NCBI RefSeq assembly: GCF_001625215.2
Contig: NC_030387.2
Location: 40,633,606-40,697,605 of the forward strand
DNA: 64,000 nucleotides
Source of the DNA: Daucus carota subsp. sativus
Lineage: Eukaryota; Streptophyta; Magnoliopsida; Apiales; Apiaceae
Direction: 5' to 3'
In this document: one piece after another, positions 47,201 to 59,208 of the stretch
How positions within the stretch are numbered: position 1 is the first letter of the stretch
How the letters are laid out: each line of letters begins with the position of its first letter
Made by a program: the position numbers and the translations under genes
Notes under the pieces: generated by a model
What the model was told of the DNA's origin: nothing
The model's database searches: none
The model's input: the letters and a program-made list of their open reading frames with translations, nothing else

Positions 47201-50005
47201 TTAACAGGCTTCTCCACTGACAGAATTCATGTTTGACGATTCCTTCTCTCGCCAGACTGCAAGAACTTCATCAGTTCTGAACCGTTGTGTGAAAGTTGAT
47301 TCTTCCATAGGGGTCGACAAACCATGAGCATAAGCAAGAAGACCGGTATATGCAATCATCGCTCCATTGTCAATACAGTACCTGTCATCAGTAGCAAAAA
47401 GATTTCCGCCTCTCTCAGAGCACATAGTTCTCATCATATCTTGCAACCGCTCATTGCAGCCCACTCCGCCAACAATGAGAACATCTTTCTTGTCACAATG
47501 TGCCATTGCTCGTTCTGTAATCTCAACAAGCATTGCAAACACAGTTTCCTGAAACACAAGGTATAATTCATGTCAAATTTAAATGCACTTGTGTTTGGTT
47601 GGGAAGAATGGAATGGAATGTGTAAAAATAAAAGAAAATACTAGATATAGAAGGGAAGTTCTGGGAAAAAAGTGAGTAAATGCAAAATTGTTATGATGAG
47701 ATTCTAGAAGAAATTGGGTATGGGAGAGAATAGGGATTCCTTCTCAAATTGGGGGTGTGACTTCTAGTATAGGGTGTAAGGAACGAAATTCTTAAACTAT
47801 TGTCCATAACATAGTTCAAATTTCATTCCGTTCCTTCGAAATTTATTCACCCCAACCAAACACAACACTTGTTTAGGCGCAGATATGACTTTAAGAAAGA
47901 ACTAAAGAAAATGTGAAAATCCTACCTGTAGGGAATAGCACAAATCTGCAGGCGTGCACTCTTTATTTTTCAGCTTCTCTTCAGCAGTGGTTTCGATGTA
48001 ACTTAATATTCCACTGAATGAAACATCCATTCCTTTTACAGCATATGGCAGGTCTAAGAACTTTTCTCCTTTCTTAGCAAGCTGTGAAGAAAACCACATC
48101 TAATAAATAACTAGAGGCGTGTATACACTGGCTAATTGTCATAAATTTATAACAAAAAAAAACGATGTGCACATTTATTTTTGCACACCCTATATTGCAG
48201 TGTTCTAATAAAGCAGCAAGCCGTCAGTAAGATGACCTTTTCTAACCCTTTAACAGATTTGTAAACAGAACTGTACGCGGATTATTGATACTATGTAGAG
48301 TAATACACATTATCAAGAACTATTATAATGCTTACATCTAGTATTAAGTAACAAAATACCATCTATTAATCATAAAAATAGTTCTTTTCCGGCCACCCGA
48401 AGGAACATGAGGAGTTAAACACCTTCAGTAAATTGAAATTTTGGGTAGATGATGCTGATAACATGACAAAATAAGAAAGTTATTTACTATTTGCCTTTTA
48501 CCAGAAAAAACAAGGTAAACTTACATGCTGTCTGTTACATGGAAATTTACTTGAACATTGTTTATTTGTAAGTAAACTGGCCTCAACGTTTATCTCCTCA
48601 ATCTTCACAACGATTTTGATCTCACTGTCCAACAAGTTGGCCATAAGTTTAGTAATTTTTTGCTTATTATTTTGATTAGAAATTATGATACAAGATCGGA
48701 ACTGGTTAAAAAGGCAGACCCTTTCGAATTGTAGAAGTTTAGTTCAAATCTGTTACACATTAAGTTTAGTTGGGTGCCTATATATAAATAAAATAATTGA
48801 ATTAGCAACATAATCTCATAAATGTTTTAACGTGATAGCAACCAGACGGACATGTAGATGAAAATAATACTTTGTTGAAATAAAAGTTTGAATAACGATA
48901 ACACATAACAGACGCATGGCTTAGTATTCATCAAATGTAGGGATTTGAGATGGCTTGTAATATAAGATGTTGTCAAATGTTGAAGTGGTAATAAGGAAAA
49001 TGAGTAACTGTATTGTCATGAAACACGCATGCAAAAATAAAAGCCTGGTAATCTTAGGGAATCTCATGCACGTAAAATCTATCTTCAATAGGAAAGATAT
49101 ATATCTATCTAAATTAAACAGATAGATAAAATTAAGTCACTATCATGGTGCAAGGTGTAGCACACCACAACTGTAGTCTATGATCTAAGCTATTTATTGA
49201 CATGAATCCAATTTTCTTAGTTTTGTCAGGATCCGTTAAATAGCTGGTTCAATTTAACCTTTTTTACCAACCGCGACATGTTCTAATAAATAACTGATGT
49301 TTATTATTATTTTTACCTTCCAATAGCTTTAACTAAAATTTTACATTCTATTCGAGCAATATGGCAAACAAATTCAGACTAATATTATGCCTTAATTAAT
49401 TAAGTAAACATTACATAACCAGAATCAAATACCAAAAACAAACAACAAACCTGTTCAATGTTATAACCTGGAGCTGGATCATTTGACAGTTCCAAAACTC
49501 TAGCAAACCGATCCAAACAGTTCCCAACAGCAATGTCAATTGTCTCCCCAAAAATACGATACTTGCCTTCACTATAGGCAATCACTTGTGTGTTACCACC
49601 ACTCACATACAACACCACTGGATCTTTGGCCCCAGTTACAATCCTCCCCATCTCAATATGAGCAACACAGTGATTCACCGCAACAATTGGCTTCTTCCAA
49701 AGTTGTGAAAGTACCCGTACAACAACTGCAGCAACCTGCAGTGGTGCACCCATACCTGGACCTTTGGTGTAACAAAGACAATCAATCTCATTGGGAGTTA
49801 CTTCAGCAGCTTCGAGAGCAGATTTGATCAACGGAAGAACATGTTGAAGATGGTGCTGTGCTGTTTCTCGAGGAAGAAACCCTTGACCTGGAGGGGTAAT
49901 GTACGTATGTCGTGGATTGGATAAGATTGTGCCATCTAAACTTACAACGCCAACGCCGATCTTGTTGGCTGAACCCTCAAACCCTAAGGCTAACAATCTC
50001 TTCAT
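47201..50005 (-). CDS. KAE1: KAE1/OSGEP, tRNA N6-threonylcarbamoyladenosine synthase subunit
   Basis: The catalytic subunit of the cytosolic KEOPS complex, which transfers threonylcarbamoyl to A37 of ANN-decoding tRNAs. Three coding exons on the minus strand: 50005-49451, 48081-47926, 47548-47201. They give 185+52+115 = 352 aa, the usual plant length. The start [20 protein letters not shown] matches the family; the GTG-initiated extension to 50029 is not used. The ASKHA fold is evident. The metal-binding His pair appears in [11 protein letters not shown] (HxxxH form). [12 protein letters not shown] is the nucleotide-binding loop, and [13 protein letters not shown] with [13 protein letters not shown] is the C-terminal motif with the metal-binding Asp. 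No organellar presequence is visible, which separates it from the mitochondrial OSGEPL paralogue. Its leader is homologous to that of the neighbouring HSP110 genes. Confidence 0.95.
47588..47870. mobile_element. Small TIR element (MITE) in KAE1 intron 2
   Basis: Ends are inverted: GTGTTTGGTTGGG at 47591 and CCCCAACCAAACAC at about 47850-47863, both next to a nearby ACTTG. The interior is GGAATGGAATG-rich. It is about 275 bp without coding capacity, consistent with a hAT-like or Harbinger-like MITE. Confidence 0.6.
48082..49450 (-). other. KAE1 intron 1
   Basis: A 1.37-kb AT-rich intron. I see no nested gene or recognisable mobile element in it. Confidence 0.75.
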
Positions 50006-50032
50006 CTCCCAATATCTATCTAGCAACACTTA

Positions 50033-52720
50033 CCTGTCATCAATAAGACTAGCATATTGTCAAAACAAAAAGAAAAAAGATTTTAATGATTTCTCTTATG
50101 TTTAAACCACAACTAAGAAAAATAATTAAATATACAACTCGTACTAAGAATACAATAGGTTTTTATATCGAAATGCTAATAACAAATCATATTTTAATCT
50201 TGATTGTGTTTCGGCTTTGGTAATTCGTGAACTTTGATTGATTGGTCATAGGAATGCATGATCATACAAATTGCAATACATGCAATTGGATTATAAATCA
50301 TAAGATCAAATAACTTGGATAGTCTTCTAGACAAACTTGATATTATGAACTTTAGTTAATGGTTTAAGATGGAACGATGAAGCATAAAAGGCTATACAAA
50401 TGTTTCACTCCTTTTTGATAAATATATAAATAATTTAACTTAATTGAAAAAGTTCCTTGTTATATTTCACAATCTACAAGCAAGATAAACAAACTTAGTT
50501 AACCTAAAACCTGGTCTAATATCTATAAACACATCTTAATAAATACCAGCACATAAAATTTAACATCCCCACACTCAATCATAATGAACAGGACATATTA
50601 ATAATGTCCCAAGGCTCAATCAATAAGTAGAAAAGGGGACATTCCAAAACTGCTCAAAGTAAGTGTGGGAGAAACTTATCATCATTCAAACATTAAATGG
50701 ACTAATTCAGATGAGATCATCATAGATAACTATGCTAACCTGAAACACTATGAAAGATTAAGCAGCACGCACAATGTAATAGGGGCAGACCCAGTTTATG
50801 ATTACATGGGCAAACAAATTTGAGTCTAAAGTCTAGCGTGCTTGAGAAAATCTTTTGCATAATGACAATTTTTTACTATGTTACCCGGACTCTTCATTTT
50901 GTGTCGAGTACCCGTGTCGGACACTCGACACCCGGACATGGGTATGGACACTCAGACACTTATTTTAAGCCAAAAACATGTAACATTTTCAAATTATTGC
51001 TGAGTCCGACACTCGGACACGTATCCATGTTGGACACTTTTAGCCGAGTCCGGGTAACATAGATTTTTTATGCATCTTATATCACTCGATGTTGTACTCA
51101 TACAATTTTATGACCAGTTAATAAGCATTTTATATCAAGTGTTGTAAAAATTGGTCAACCTTAGACAATTATTCTAAAATCAACCGAATCGACTTTAACA
51201 GATGTTAAAAAAAAATCGAAGGTATACCCAAATTTTAGTGATTAAAAAGACTCTACAATCTTACTATATATCTAAAGTTATTAACTTATTATCCTTGGAA
51301 AAATGATAATGAAAATTAAAAGTTCACATACAAATTGGAATTTGCTTGAGGAAAGAGGATATAATAAAAACCGAAAAAGTAACAGGAAAGTAGGCCAAGG
51401 ATTGTGTATGCATTGAAAAATGTAATACATACGACATACCTATTACACATAAAAGGTGTAATTCCGTAGAATAAACAATTACTTACAATAACAATGTGCA
51501 GGGGAATTTTATCATACAATAGATATACGCTCTATTATAGATGATCAAAACTTAGAGCTTATAAGAATGTAGATTACAAAAGAGGCATATAGAAAAAGTA
51601 AACTTATATACCTTAATTATTAAGTTTTGAAATTGTGATATGTGAGAACTACCATAGGTTTCATTCAAAACTAGAGTATAACTAGTTAAGGGCCTTGATG
51701 CAATTTCAACTTACAGCAGAAACAACTGACATATGAAATGTAACTCGAGAATGAGCAATTGTGCTAGAAAGTAAAACGGACCTGACCTAAGGAAATTTAA
51801 AATGAAAAATTGATAGCAATTTAATAGCAGGAAATTTTTGGCTTCCGGTCAGCCCATGGATGTAAATATGTAATCACTATCAACAACATCATTACAATGT
51901 CCTAAAATTAATCAGAACTAAAATCGGACACTTACTCAACTCCAATTAAACCAACTGTTTGGACACGTTAGCATCACTCGAAAAGCATATCAACACACAC
52001 AAAGCCGGACTACCCGGACAAAAACATAATGCAGTTCAGCATAGGCATAAACACACCACAGGATTACGAACACACACAAGCATGACTCCAGTTCTCATCG
52101 ACACTAACACACACAAAACCAAGTCAATTTAAGAAACCAGCAAACCTAAACCCTGCTCAAGAATCTAAAAACAACAGTTTAACTACTTATAACAACATCA
52201 GAATCAACATAAACACATTGAGTGAAGATAAAATCAAGAACAACTGAGATAATTTTGAGCAAATACAATGTCAATTGAACAGTAATTATTAAATTAAACA
52301 GATTAAAGATCATACTAACACACTCAACCTCGACAAATCTGATAAAAACATAATGCAGCACAATATAGCCATAAACACAACAGACAATTACGTAAATGCA
52401 CAAGTATAAGTCGGGTCTTATCGGAACTAACTAACAGTGTAACACAAAGTACAGTCAATTTACGAAACCAGCTATCCTACACCCTGCTCAAGAATCTAAT
52501 AACAAGAGTTTAACTACTTATATCAACATCAGAATCAACATAAACACATTCAGTGAAGATAAAATCAAGAACAGTATGAATTGAACAGTAATTATTGAAT
52601 TAAATAAATTATAGATGTGACGATTTAAAATTAAGAGATGGGGGTGAGCAAAGATTGTACCTTGTTAAAGATGATTCTTTGGGATGAAACAGACACGAAG
52701 TCAACTAATTAGTGTGTGTG
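50033..52720 (-). promoter_or_regulatory. KAE1 leader exon and 2.6-kb leader intron, HSP110-like
   Basis: A donor-like AACAAG|GTACAATC lies at 52661/52660 and an acceptor GATGACAG near 50034. The block aligns with the HSP110 leaders. It shares GGGAGAAAYTTATCATCATW and GAGATCATCATARATAACTA, plus ACAAAACATAATGCAG and the leader end. It carries an extra insertion of about 1 kb (50790-51860). Two internal copies of a 300-bp segment lie at about 51990-52180 and 52320-52560. Confidence 0.65.
50877..51062. mobile_element. Foldback MITE (CTATGTTACCCGGACTC ends)
   Basis: The left end CTATGTTACCCGGACTC is the exact reverse complement of the right end GAGTCCGGGTAACATAG. The 186-bp interior also folds back (CACTCGACACCCGGACAT against GTCCGACACTCGGACACG). 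No coding capacity. This end sequence is common in eudicot MITEs. Confidence 0.85.
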
Positions 52721-52770
52721 TGTGTGAAGAAAAGGGGACGAGGGTTTTCTTTGAAGGGTTTAAGGGTGTA

Positions 52771-52790
52771 GTAGAACAATGTTGGGGATA
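52771..52790 (-). promoter_or_regulatory. Degenerate HSE-like site upstream of KAE1
   Basis: GTAGAACAATGTTGGGG sits at the position corresponding to the HSP110 heat shock elements, but the GAA-nn-TTC spacing is broken. Confidence 0.35.
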
Positions 52791-52799
52791 ATATAAAAG

Positions 52800-53837
52800 G
52801 GCATTTATGTAAATTTAGAGTGTGTATTATATTTTTTTTTCAAATTTACTTTTGTGAAAGTTTGGCTATTTATTCTCAATTTCAAAAAAAAAAAAAGAAG
52901 AAGAAGAAAGTTTGGCTATTGAATTTCAAAGAGACCTGCTCTACGGATTTCAGATTTATTACAAAATTCTGATTAAGTATTAAAATATATATTTTATAAA
53001 TTTATTTATTACATTCTAATTTAACTAAAACTTTACTCCATACTTAAAAAAAATTAATTCTGATTTATCGAAAAAATCTCCAATAAATTCTTGATAAATC
53101 TTCATTTAATAGATAAATTGATTAGTTTAATTTTTGATTTTTGCAATCACAAAATAACTAATAGCCTATAAAAGATAATAACAATAATAATATCGTTAGA
53201 GTGATGATCCATATAATTTGATTCTGATAATTTGTTTTTTTACCGAGATTCTGATACATTTATTAAGTGAAATTTTTATATTACTAAATATTACAATTTA
53301 AATATCTAAACATTTACTCTATTTACTCGAGTGGTGTCGACCTCGAACTCCAAAATAATGTCATTTTTGTCACCTATCCGGCCGAGTAAAATTTTTTGAA
53401 ACATCGAAAAAAATGAGTGATTGATAAAAAGAACGCAATTTACGGTTTCATAATCGACAAAAGAGAGGCCAAGATACATGAGACGGAACAAAATAGAGAA
53501 CAAATTTCAATGGTTAGCTTGGAACCTTCACTTGACTTGTCTTGAGAAAACTATTTTGTCCAGCAATATGGTCCATTTCATGCACACCACCTCTGCTGCT
53601 GCTGCAAATAAGTTGAATCCATCTCAATCTTATAGGTACGGAGTTGAGAGGCTAATCTAGGTTGAAGTCCTGGCTGAGTCAAAAATAGTTATCTTTTAGA
53701 TTCCGGATAATTTAAATTTCTGGTTCCGCCACTCACAATCACACTAAACTCTATATTTATAACCCGATATAATGCACTTCATGTCTCTGCAGTTATCATC
53801 CAAAGTATCAAACTTTCTTAAAAGTAGCTAATTAGCT
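52800..53837. other. Intergenic, AT-rich
   Basis: Contains the distal KAE1 promoter with an A-run and GAA repeat at about 52882-52908, and the upstream region of the small frame at 53838. No gene is seen; the frame at 53478-53660 is unrecognised. Confidence 0.4.
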
Positions 53838-54065
53838 ATGTACTATGAGGGTGTTCTTAAGGTCGGTGCCTATGAATCAAGAAAACTACGTAGGCGATTT
53901 GTGACTGTTCTGATGACAATGCAAGATCATGACAGGCTGCAAGTGCCTGTTAATGAACCAGCTGCTGATAGGTGTGGTGGAAGCTGTGATGGAGTGCTGC
54001 GCCGTTCAGATTCATTAGAAGATAAATTGATCGAACGAATTGGCCTCAAGCTGAAACACAGCTAG
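53838..54065 (+). CDS. Small hypothetical protein, 75 aa
   Basis: A single-exon frame starting MYYEGVLKVGAYESRKLRRR and ending in LKLKHS. I do not recognise the family. In favour of a gene, a TATA-like TATATTTATAA lies at about 53751, 85 bases upstream, and poly(A)-type T/A sequence follows with TATTAAA at about 54124. The composition is balanced (Asp, Arg, Gly, Cys) rather than low-complexity. Against it are its short length and the lack of any domain. It might be a fragment of a larger gene. Confidence 0.35.
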   Translation: MYYEGVLKVGAYESRKLRRRFVTVLMTMQDHDRLQVPVNEPAADRCGGSCDGVLRRSDSLEDKLIERIGLKLKHS

Positions 54066-54433
54066 AAAATCTGTATTTGTGTTTTATTTTTGTTCTTGTA
54101 TACAAAAACAGTTGTGTTCTTGTATTAAAGCTTTCAGATATCTTTTGCAAGTAAAACTAGAACATTGTTGATTCGCGCAGAAGCTTAACGTGCAGATTAG
54201 TACTGGAGGCACAGACTAGCACACCGCAATCATTGTAGTAACCATATTCACAAAGCATAGTAATTTGGATGCAAGAAACTGCAGCACAGTGGTCATATAA
54301 AAGAAAGAACTAAGTTCTGTCTGTCAAAACTATATGCTTTTGCTACCAAGTGACTTTCTAAATGTTTTACATTGAAAACTGAAAGAATATATTAAAAAAC
54401 AGATTTTCAAGAAAGAAGAATGTTAATAATATT

Positions 54434-57113
54434 TCATTTTCTCCTTCCTTGAAGCCTAGCAAGTCGAGCTACAAAATCATCATAGTCTGGTAGCATAGGG
54501 TGAGCGTAGCCATCAGCATTGATGTTCGCCTGATAAGAAGTGGCACGAGTTGGTCCCCTTTTTGTCTCTTCTGGAATGGATGGCTCAACAGGTAGCGAGG
54601 CAGCTCTGGTTTGAAGATTATAATCCTTGCGTCTGGGCTTTGTTTCTTCTCTGGTTGGTCCCGGAGTTGCATTTTTGTTACTGTAGTGCATTAGAAACTT
54701 ACATGTCTTTCTTTCCTCGTCTGGAGTATCACAACCATGTTGTTTAGCTTCTTCCTGTTCTTTTCCATCTGAGTTCTTGCACATTGTTTCACCGCCTTTG
54801 AAACTGCCAATGCTGTCGCGACCTGGTGGAGGATCAAGGAGTTTGGCACGTCTTGTCCTCACGGATTTTGGAATGTTCTTAGATTTCTGATCAAGTTGAA
54901 CATCCAATTTTCTTGATCCTTCCCCTTCAATGTTGGAGCAGTCAGGAACAAATCCCAAGATAGGATTAGTTTTGCTAACAGTTGGTCTGGTAGGAGGCAG
55001 ATCTGAACTATACACGCGGGTACTCTTCTCACCAACTACTTCATCCCTAAATAAACTTCCAGGATCAAATAAACTCTGCTGGACGTTTTGATCTATTTTT
55101 TTCGCTTGAATGACTTTGCTGGGAGTTCTCCTGCTTTGTGGAATTTTATGGCCATCATTTGTAACTTCATCCTTTCGGTCAGAACAGAATTCTTGCTTTC
55201 TTTCTTCTAAAATTACCATCCGATTGTCTTGCTTATGTCTTTCAGCATCACTGGAGTTCTTAGACTTGTTCTGCAAAATAGTTAATGTCATAGCTGCATT
55301 AGGTTTCTGCGGTCAATTTAAAACAGCACTACGTTTTATCAACCCCATATGTCACACCATATACCAGATTCATCTTAAGTTATAATCATAGAGGAATATT
55401 CAGTTTTGACTCCAAAAACATAGAAACGAGTCGGAGGCATGATATAAAATTCAAGGTATGTAAAATAAAATAGAAGGGAATGAAATATACAAGGTACGAA
55501 AGACCAAGTTGCTGTAGCTTTAGTCTCATCACATTGTTGAAATATTTACCATTCAAAGGTCTTATTGTTAGGCTTAGGAGTTTTATACGAAAGAATAAGA
55601 CATGCAGAAATATATTACCTGTACTAGGATAGGTGGCTGCTGAACTGCAGGTGGCTTATAGAGCTTCTGCTCTAGAGCCTTTGAATTCCATAGGATGCTG
55701 GATTCTCGTGCTATATCTCGCAGCAACTGTAATTTCTCATCTTTTGAATGCTTTGCTGACTTCAGCTTTGCCACAAACTGGGCCAATAATTGACACTTTA
55801 GTTCTACTAACCAAAAAAAAGTTACTGAAATTTTTGTTTTATGGAGCTTGTCATCTATACTGAAACATGGACAATCACACAATCACCTCTTTATTGACAT
55901 AAGATTCAACTGACTTCCCATATCTCTCCGTAAATAAGCTTCTGAGTTCACGCAGTTCTGGCAAATCAGCAAACCTTGCAGCTGCAAACATCAAAGTCGA
56001 GACAGCCTCTCTGCACTCATCAGGGCATTCCCTAAAAGCATGACGTTTAATAAACATAAGCAACTTTCACTTGCAACAAACTGCTGCAGTAATTCAGAAA
56101 ACAATGTTAACAAGATAAATAATATCTAGTAACGTATATCCTTGACATTTATGATTCTTAACAAGTAATTCTTCACCAGAGAAATAATTTAAACATCATG
56201 TCTTGACATAACAAACCAGCAATTAAAGCTTCATGCTCTCTAAAATTGACCCTCTTAATCCAGAATTTTTTTATGCCTCGCAGTAAAATCCACTTCAAAT
56301 CGTTCCATGAAAAACCCTAGTACAGTACATTACAGCCAAAACAAAAACAACCAAGAGTCTATCTTTACAAAGAAAGTAATTGAACATCATTTTATTCAAA
56401 AACCAATATCATTCAACAAAATAAGGATCTAAGCAAGTCTGATTAAACATTAAATTAAGATTTAGTCGAAAAAAAAAGAATTTACCTATCCTTGTACAAG
56501 GCCGAAAGATGAGTAGAGATGCACAAACAGGACAACTCGACATACTCATAACATGATGAGAGATTCATCTCCTCCAAAAACCCTCCAGCCTGATACCACA
56601 ATTTTCATCAACATACTGTCAAGTAATCAATTTTCCCAAAACGTCAACTAAGAACTTAAATATCATAAAATCTCCCCTCACTCGAAAAATCCATATATTT
56701 CTTTATCTAATTTTGATCACTAGAAACCCATTTTTACTGGTTTTTCCAAGATTTGAACCCGAATGCATCGAGCTTTAGACTCTTTCGAGGCCATAAAACA
56801 CTAACAAGTTCTTGAATTTATCACGATACCAGATGATACAAAAAGAAGCATTACCCTAGCATAGGCATTCGAATCGAAACCATTTTGTAGAAGATCGGTA
56901 ATGTCATTCATCAAGTACTTCTGCATTGCAATTCTCTTCCTCTTTATAATCTCAAGCCGCATGCTTGTCAGCTTTATCCAAGCCTTGCTGTGTCCAAAAA
57001 AACACAACCAAGAAGTTAACAAAAACACAATCTTTATTGAAAATAGTTTCAAGAATGCAAGTAAATTCTCACCATTTGATCTGAAACTTGCTCTTCAACA
57101 ATCCGTTAAACAT
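54434..57113 (-). CDS. IST1-like ESCRT-associated protein
   Basis: IST1 proteins bind ESCRT-III and regulate the VPS4/SKD1 ATPase in multivesicular-body sorting. Six exons on the minus strand: 57113-57073, about 56987-56855, 56589-56486, 56031-55890, 55782-55621 and 55271-54434, together roughly 470 aa. The N-terminal IST1 domain (about residues 10-180) reads KAWIKLTSMRLEIIKRKRIA, then NAYARAGGFLEE, ECPDECREAVSTLMFAAARF and ADLPELRELRSLFTERYGKS. These contain the R-D-P-E-L style marker (ADLPEL) of the family. The long last exon is a basic, Ser/Pro/Lys-rich, probably disordered tail ending LARLQGRRK. Splice junctions are GT-AG and keep frame at the ones checked. The exact ISTL paralogue was not assigned. 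The first exon is only 41 nt. Confidence 0.87.
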
Positions 57114-58060
57114 GTTCTTAATCTCTGCAGTGAATGATGATCAGGGTATTTTTTGCAAGAAAATCAAGAAACTTCAAGAAGCAGCATTGTAAATGTTGCG
57201 AAAACCCGAAAAGATGATCAAGAATGTGGGGATTAAGATGGCTCAATGGGGGTGATTTGATGCACAGATGACAGTGATTATGTGCATGAAATCTACAAGA
57301 GCAGAGGTACTAATGACTAATGAGTATATGAAGATTGTAGAGGCCTAGAGGAAGAATATTTGGACGCTTTATTTTCGAAAACAGGAGTAAAGTGTGTTGT
57401 TTGTTACATTTGACATATATAGACATGGTCTGAGTGTAGTGAATATGGTATTATAGATGGGTGATGCCGTGAGAGTGCCTAAAAGGTAAGGGTGATTTCA
57501 GGATAGAAAAATTTTGGCCCTCGTATAAGACCCGAAACCAGAATCCGACCTGAATATGCGAACTGATTTATAATTGAGAGACAAAATTTGAAAGTGATCA
57601 GAAAATCACCCGAAATGAATAAGAATTAAAAATTTCATTCCTAAAGTTTTGAACTTTTAGTTTTATTCGATTTTAACTGATTTTAACCTTGAATATGTTA
57701 ATCTCGAATGATTTTTTTACTTAATCATCAAAATCTCGAAATAAGAAAAAGCAAGAGTAAAATTGTGTATATCAAAACTCGCGGAAATGAGGACTAAAAA
57801 AATCCGGGGATGGACAAATATATTTTCTGCGAAACCATTCCAACCTGTCAGGTTTGCGGTCTGGTGTGGGTCAAATTCGGTCAACTTATGGTACAATGTA
57901 CAAGTACTCTAGTGTGTGCAGAGCTTCTTTTTGTTACAAATCTCGTGTTCCAGCTATGAAGTACTGTACTCTTTCTGTCCTTTTGATTTCTATACACTTT
58001 TTTTCGAGGATTTCTCATTCAATTTTATACATTTCAATATTTTTCTAAAGTAGTCAATCA
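57114..58060. other. IST1-like promoter and intergenic sequence
   Basis: The leader and promoter of the IST1-like gene lie within about 57114-57450. At 57964-58050 a CTTTCTGTCCTTTTGATTTC segment resembles a MITE end. No gene is seen. Confidence 0.4.
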
Positions 58061-59208
58061 TCAATATACTTATATAAAGGAGAAGCGAGGGGCGTGTAGG
58101 TGGCGCCTCTCAGATAGCTCCGTCTGATTTTTCTAATTTTCCGGAATTTTTGGGTGAAAGATATAAAAAAAATTGTTTCAGATTCATTGATATGGTATAT
58201 ATCTTGGTATAAATTAATCTGATTCTGTTTCAAATTATTTATGGAATATAATAAATTGAAAGTATTAGTCTGATTTTATTTCAGATTATTTATGAAATAT
58301 AGTAGCTTGCAAGTTTTTTAATCTGATTCTATTTCATATTATTTAATTATGGAAAAGAGTAGCGCACAAGTTTCTCGGCACCTATAAATACTCTTATAGG
58401 TTGTAGGGTTTTGGATCATCTAAACACAACCTACACTGTCTCTCAATATCACAGTTAGGGGTGTGCATTCGGTTCGGTTAACCGAAAACCGAACCGAATA
58501 ACCAAAATAATTTCGGTTCGGTTAATCGAAATTTATATTTCGGTTCGTTAATCGAAATTTATATTTCGGTTCGGTTTTCGGTAGCCAAATTTTCATTTTT
58601 CGGTTATCCGGTTTTTTAACCGCGGTTTCATAGAATTTCAGTTTCGGTTAACCGAAATAAATTTCGGTTTCGGTTAACCGAATGCACACCCCTAATTACA
58701 ATGATATATGTTTGTTGGTGATTCTTTTATAATATTTGTTTTGGTCGTCGGACGTATTTGTTGTTGTTTGCAAGCTTACTGTCTGTTTTATTGATGTCAT
58801 CGGTCAGTATAGTCGTATGCTTTTTATATGCAGATAGTGGTGTATGTGTCTAAGAAGTAGTGTTTGGAAAAGTTAATGACAATGTTAGTCAAGAACATGA
58901 TTACTTTTCAAAAAGAAAAACACAATTAAAATTAAGATTCGTCGTACTTTAAATCGTTAATTACATGTAGAAACTTATTATCATTTTTTCATATGAATTA
59001 TAGTCTAATTTTGCAATTTTAAAAATTAATATTGGTATTGCATCGAGGTGTTTATAATATAAAATTTATTTTATTTTATAAATATTAATTTTGAATCATT
59101 AATATAATTTTTATAAGTCGCCGTAAATTGATTTTATTCTATAAATATTAATTTTGAATCATTAATGTAATTTTTATAGGCCGCCGCAACGCGCGGATTC
59201 TCAACTAG
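58061..59208 (+). mobile_element. Non-autonomous Helitron (family 1, copy 2)
   Basis: Begins TCAATATACTTATATAAAGG after an A and ends with hairpin CCGCCGCAACGCGCGG plus ATTCTCAACTAG, before a T. It is the same family as 37147-38058: both share GAAGCGRGGGGCGTGTAGGT, GGGTTTTGGATCATCTAAAC and the same 3' end. The length of 1148 bp drops to about 900 bp when the nested MITE is removed, matching copy 1. Confidence 0.87.
58456..58694. mobile_element. hAT-like foldback MITE nested in the Helitron
   Basis: TIRs TAGGGGTGTGCATTCGGTT and AACCGAATGCACACCCCTA are perfect. The interior is made of GGTTCGGTTAACCGAA words. The flanking octamers ATCACAGT (58448-58455) and ATTACAAT (58695-58702) agree at six of eight positions, suggesting an 8-bp target duplication. 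The TAGGGGTG end is hAT-like. Total length is 239 bp. Confidence 0.78.

Noticed and set aside
50005-50029. Upstream extension of KAE1 by eight codons from a GTG
   Set aside because: Plant nuclear genes start at ATG; the ATG at 50005 matches the family N-terminus, and the extension lies next to a splice acceptor.
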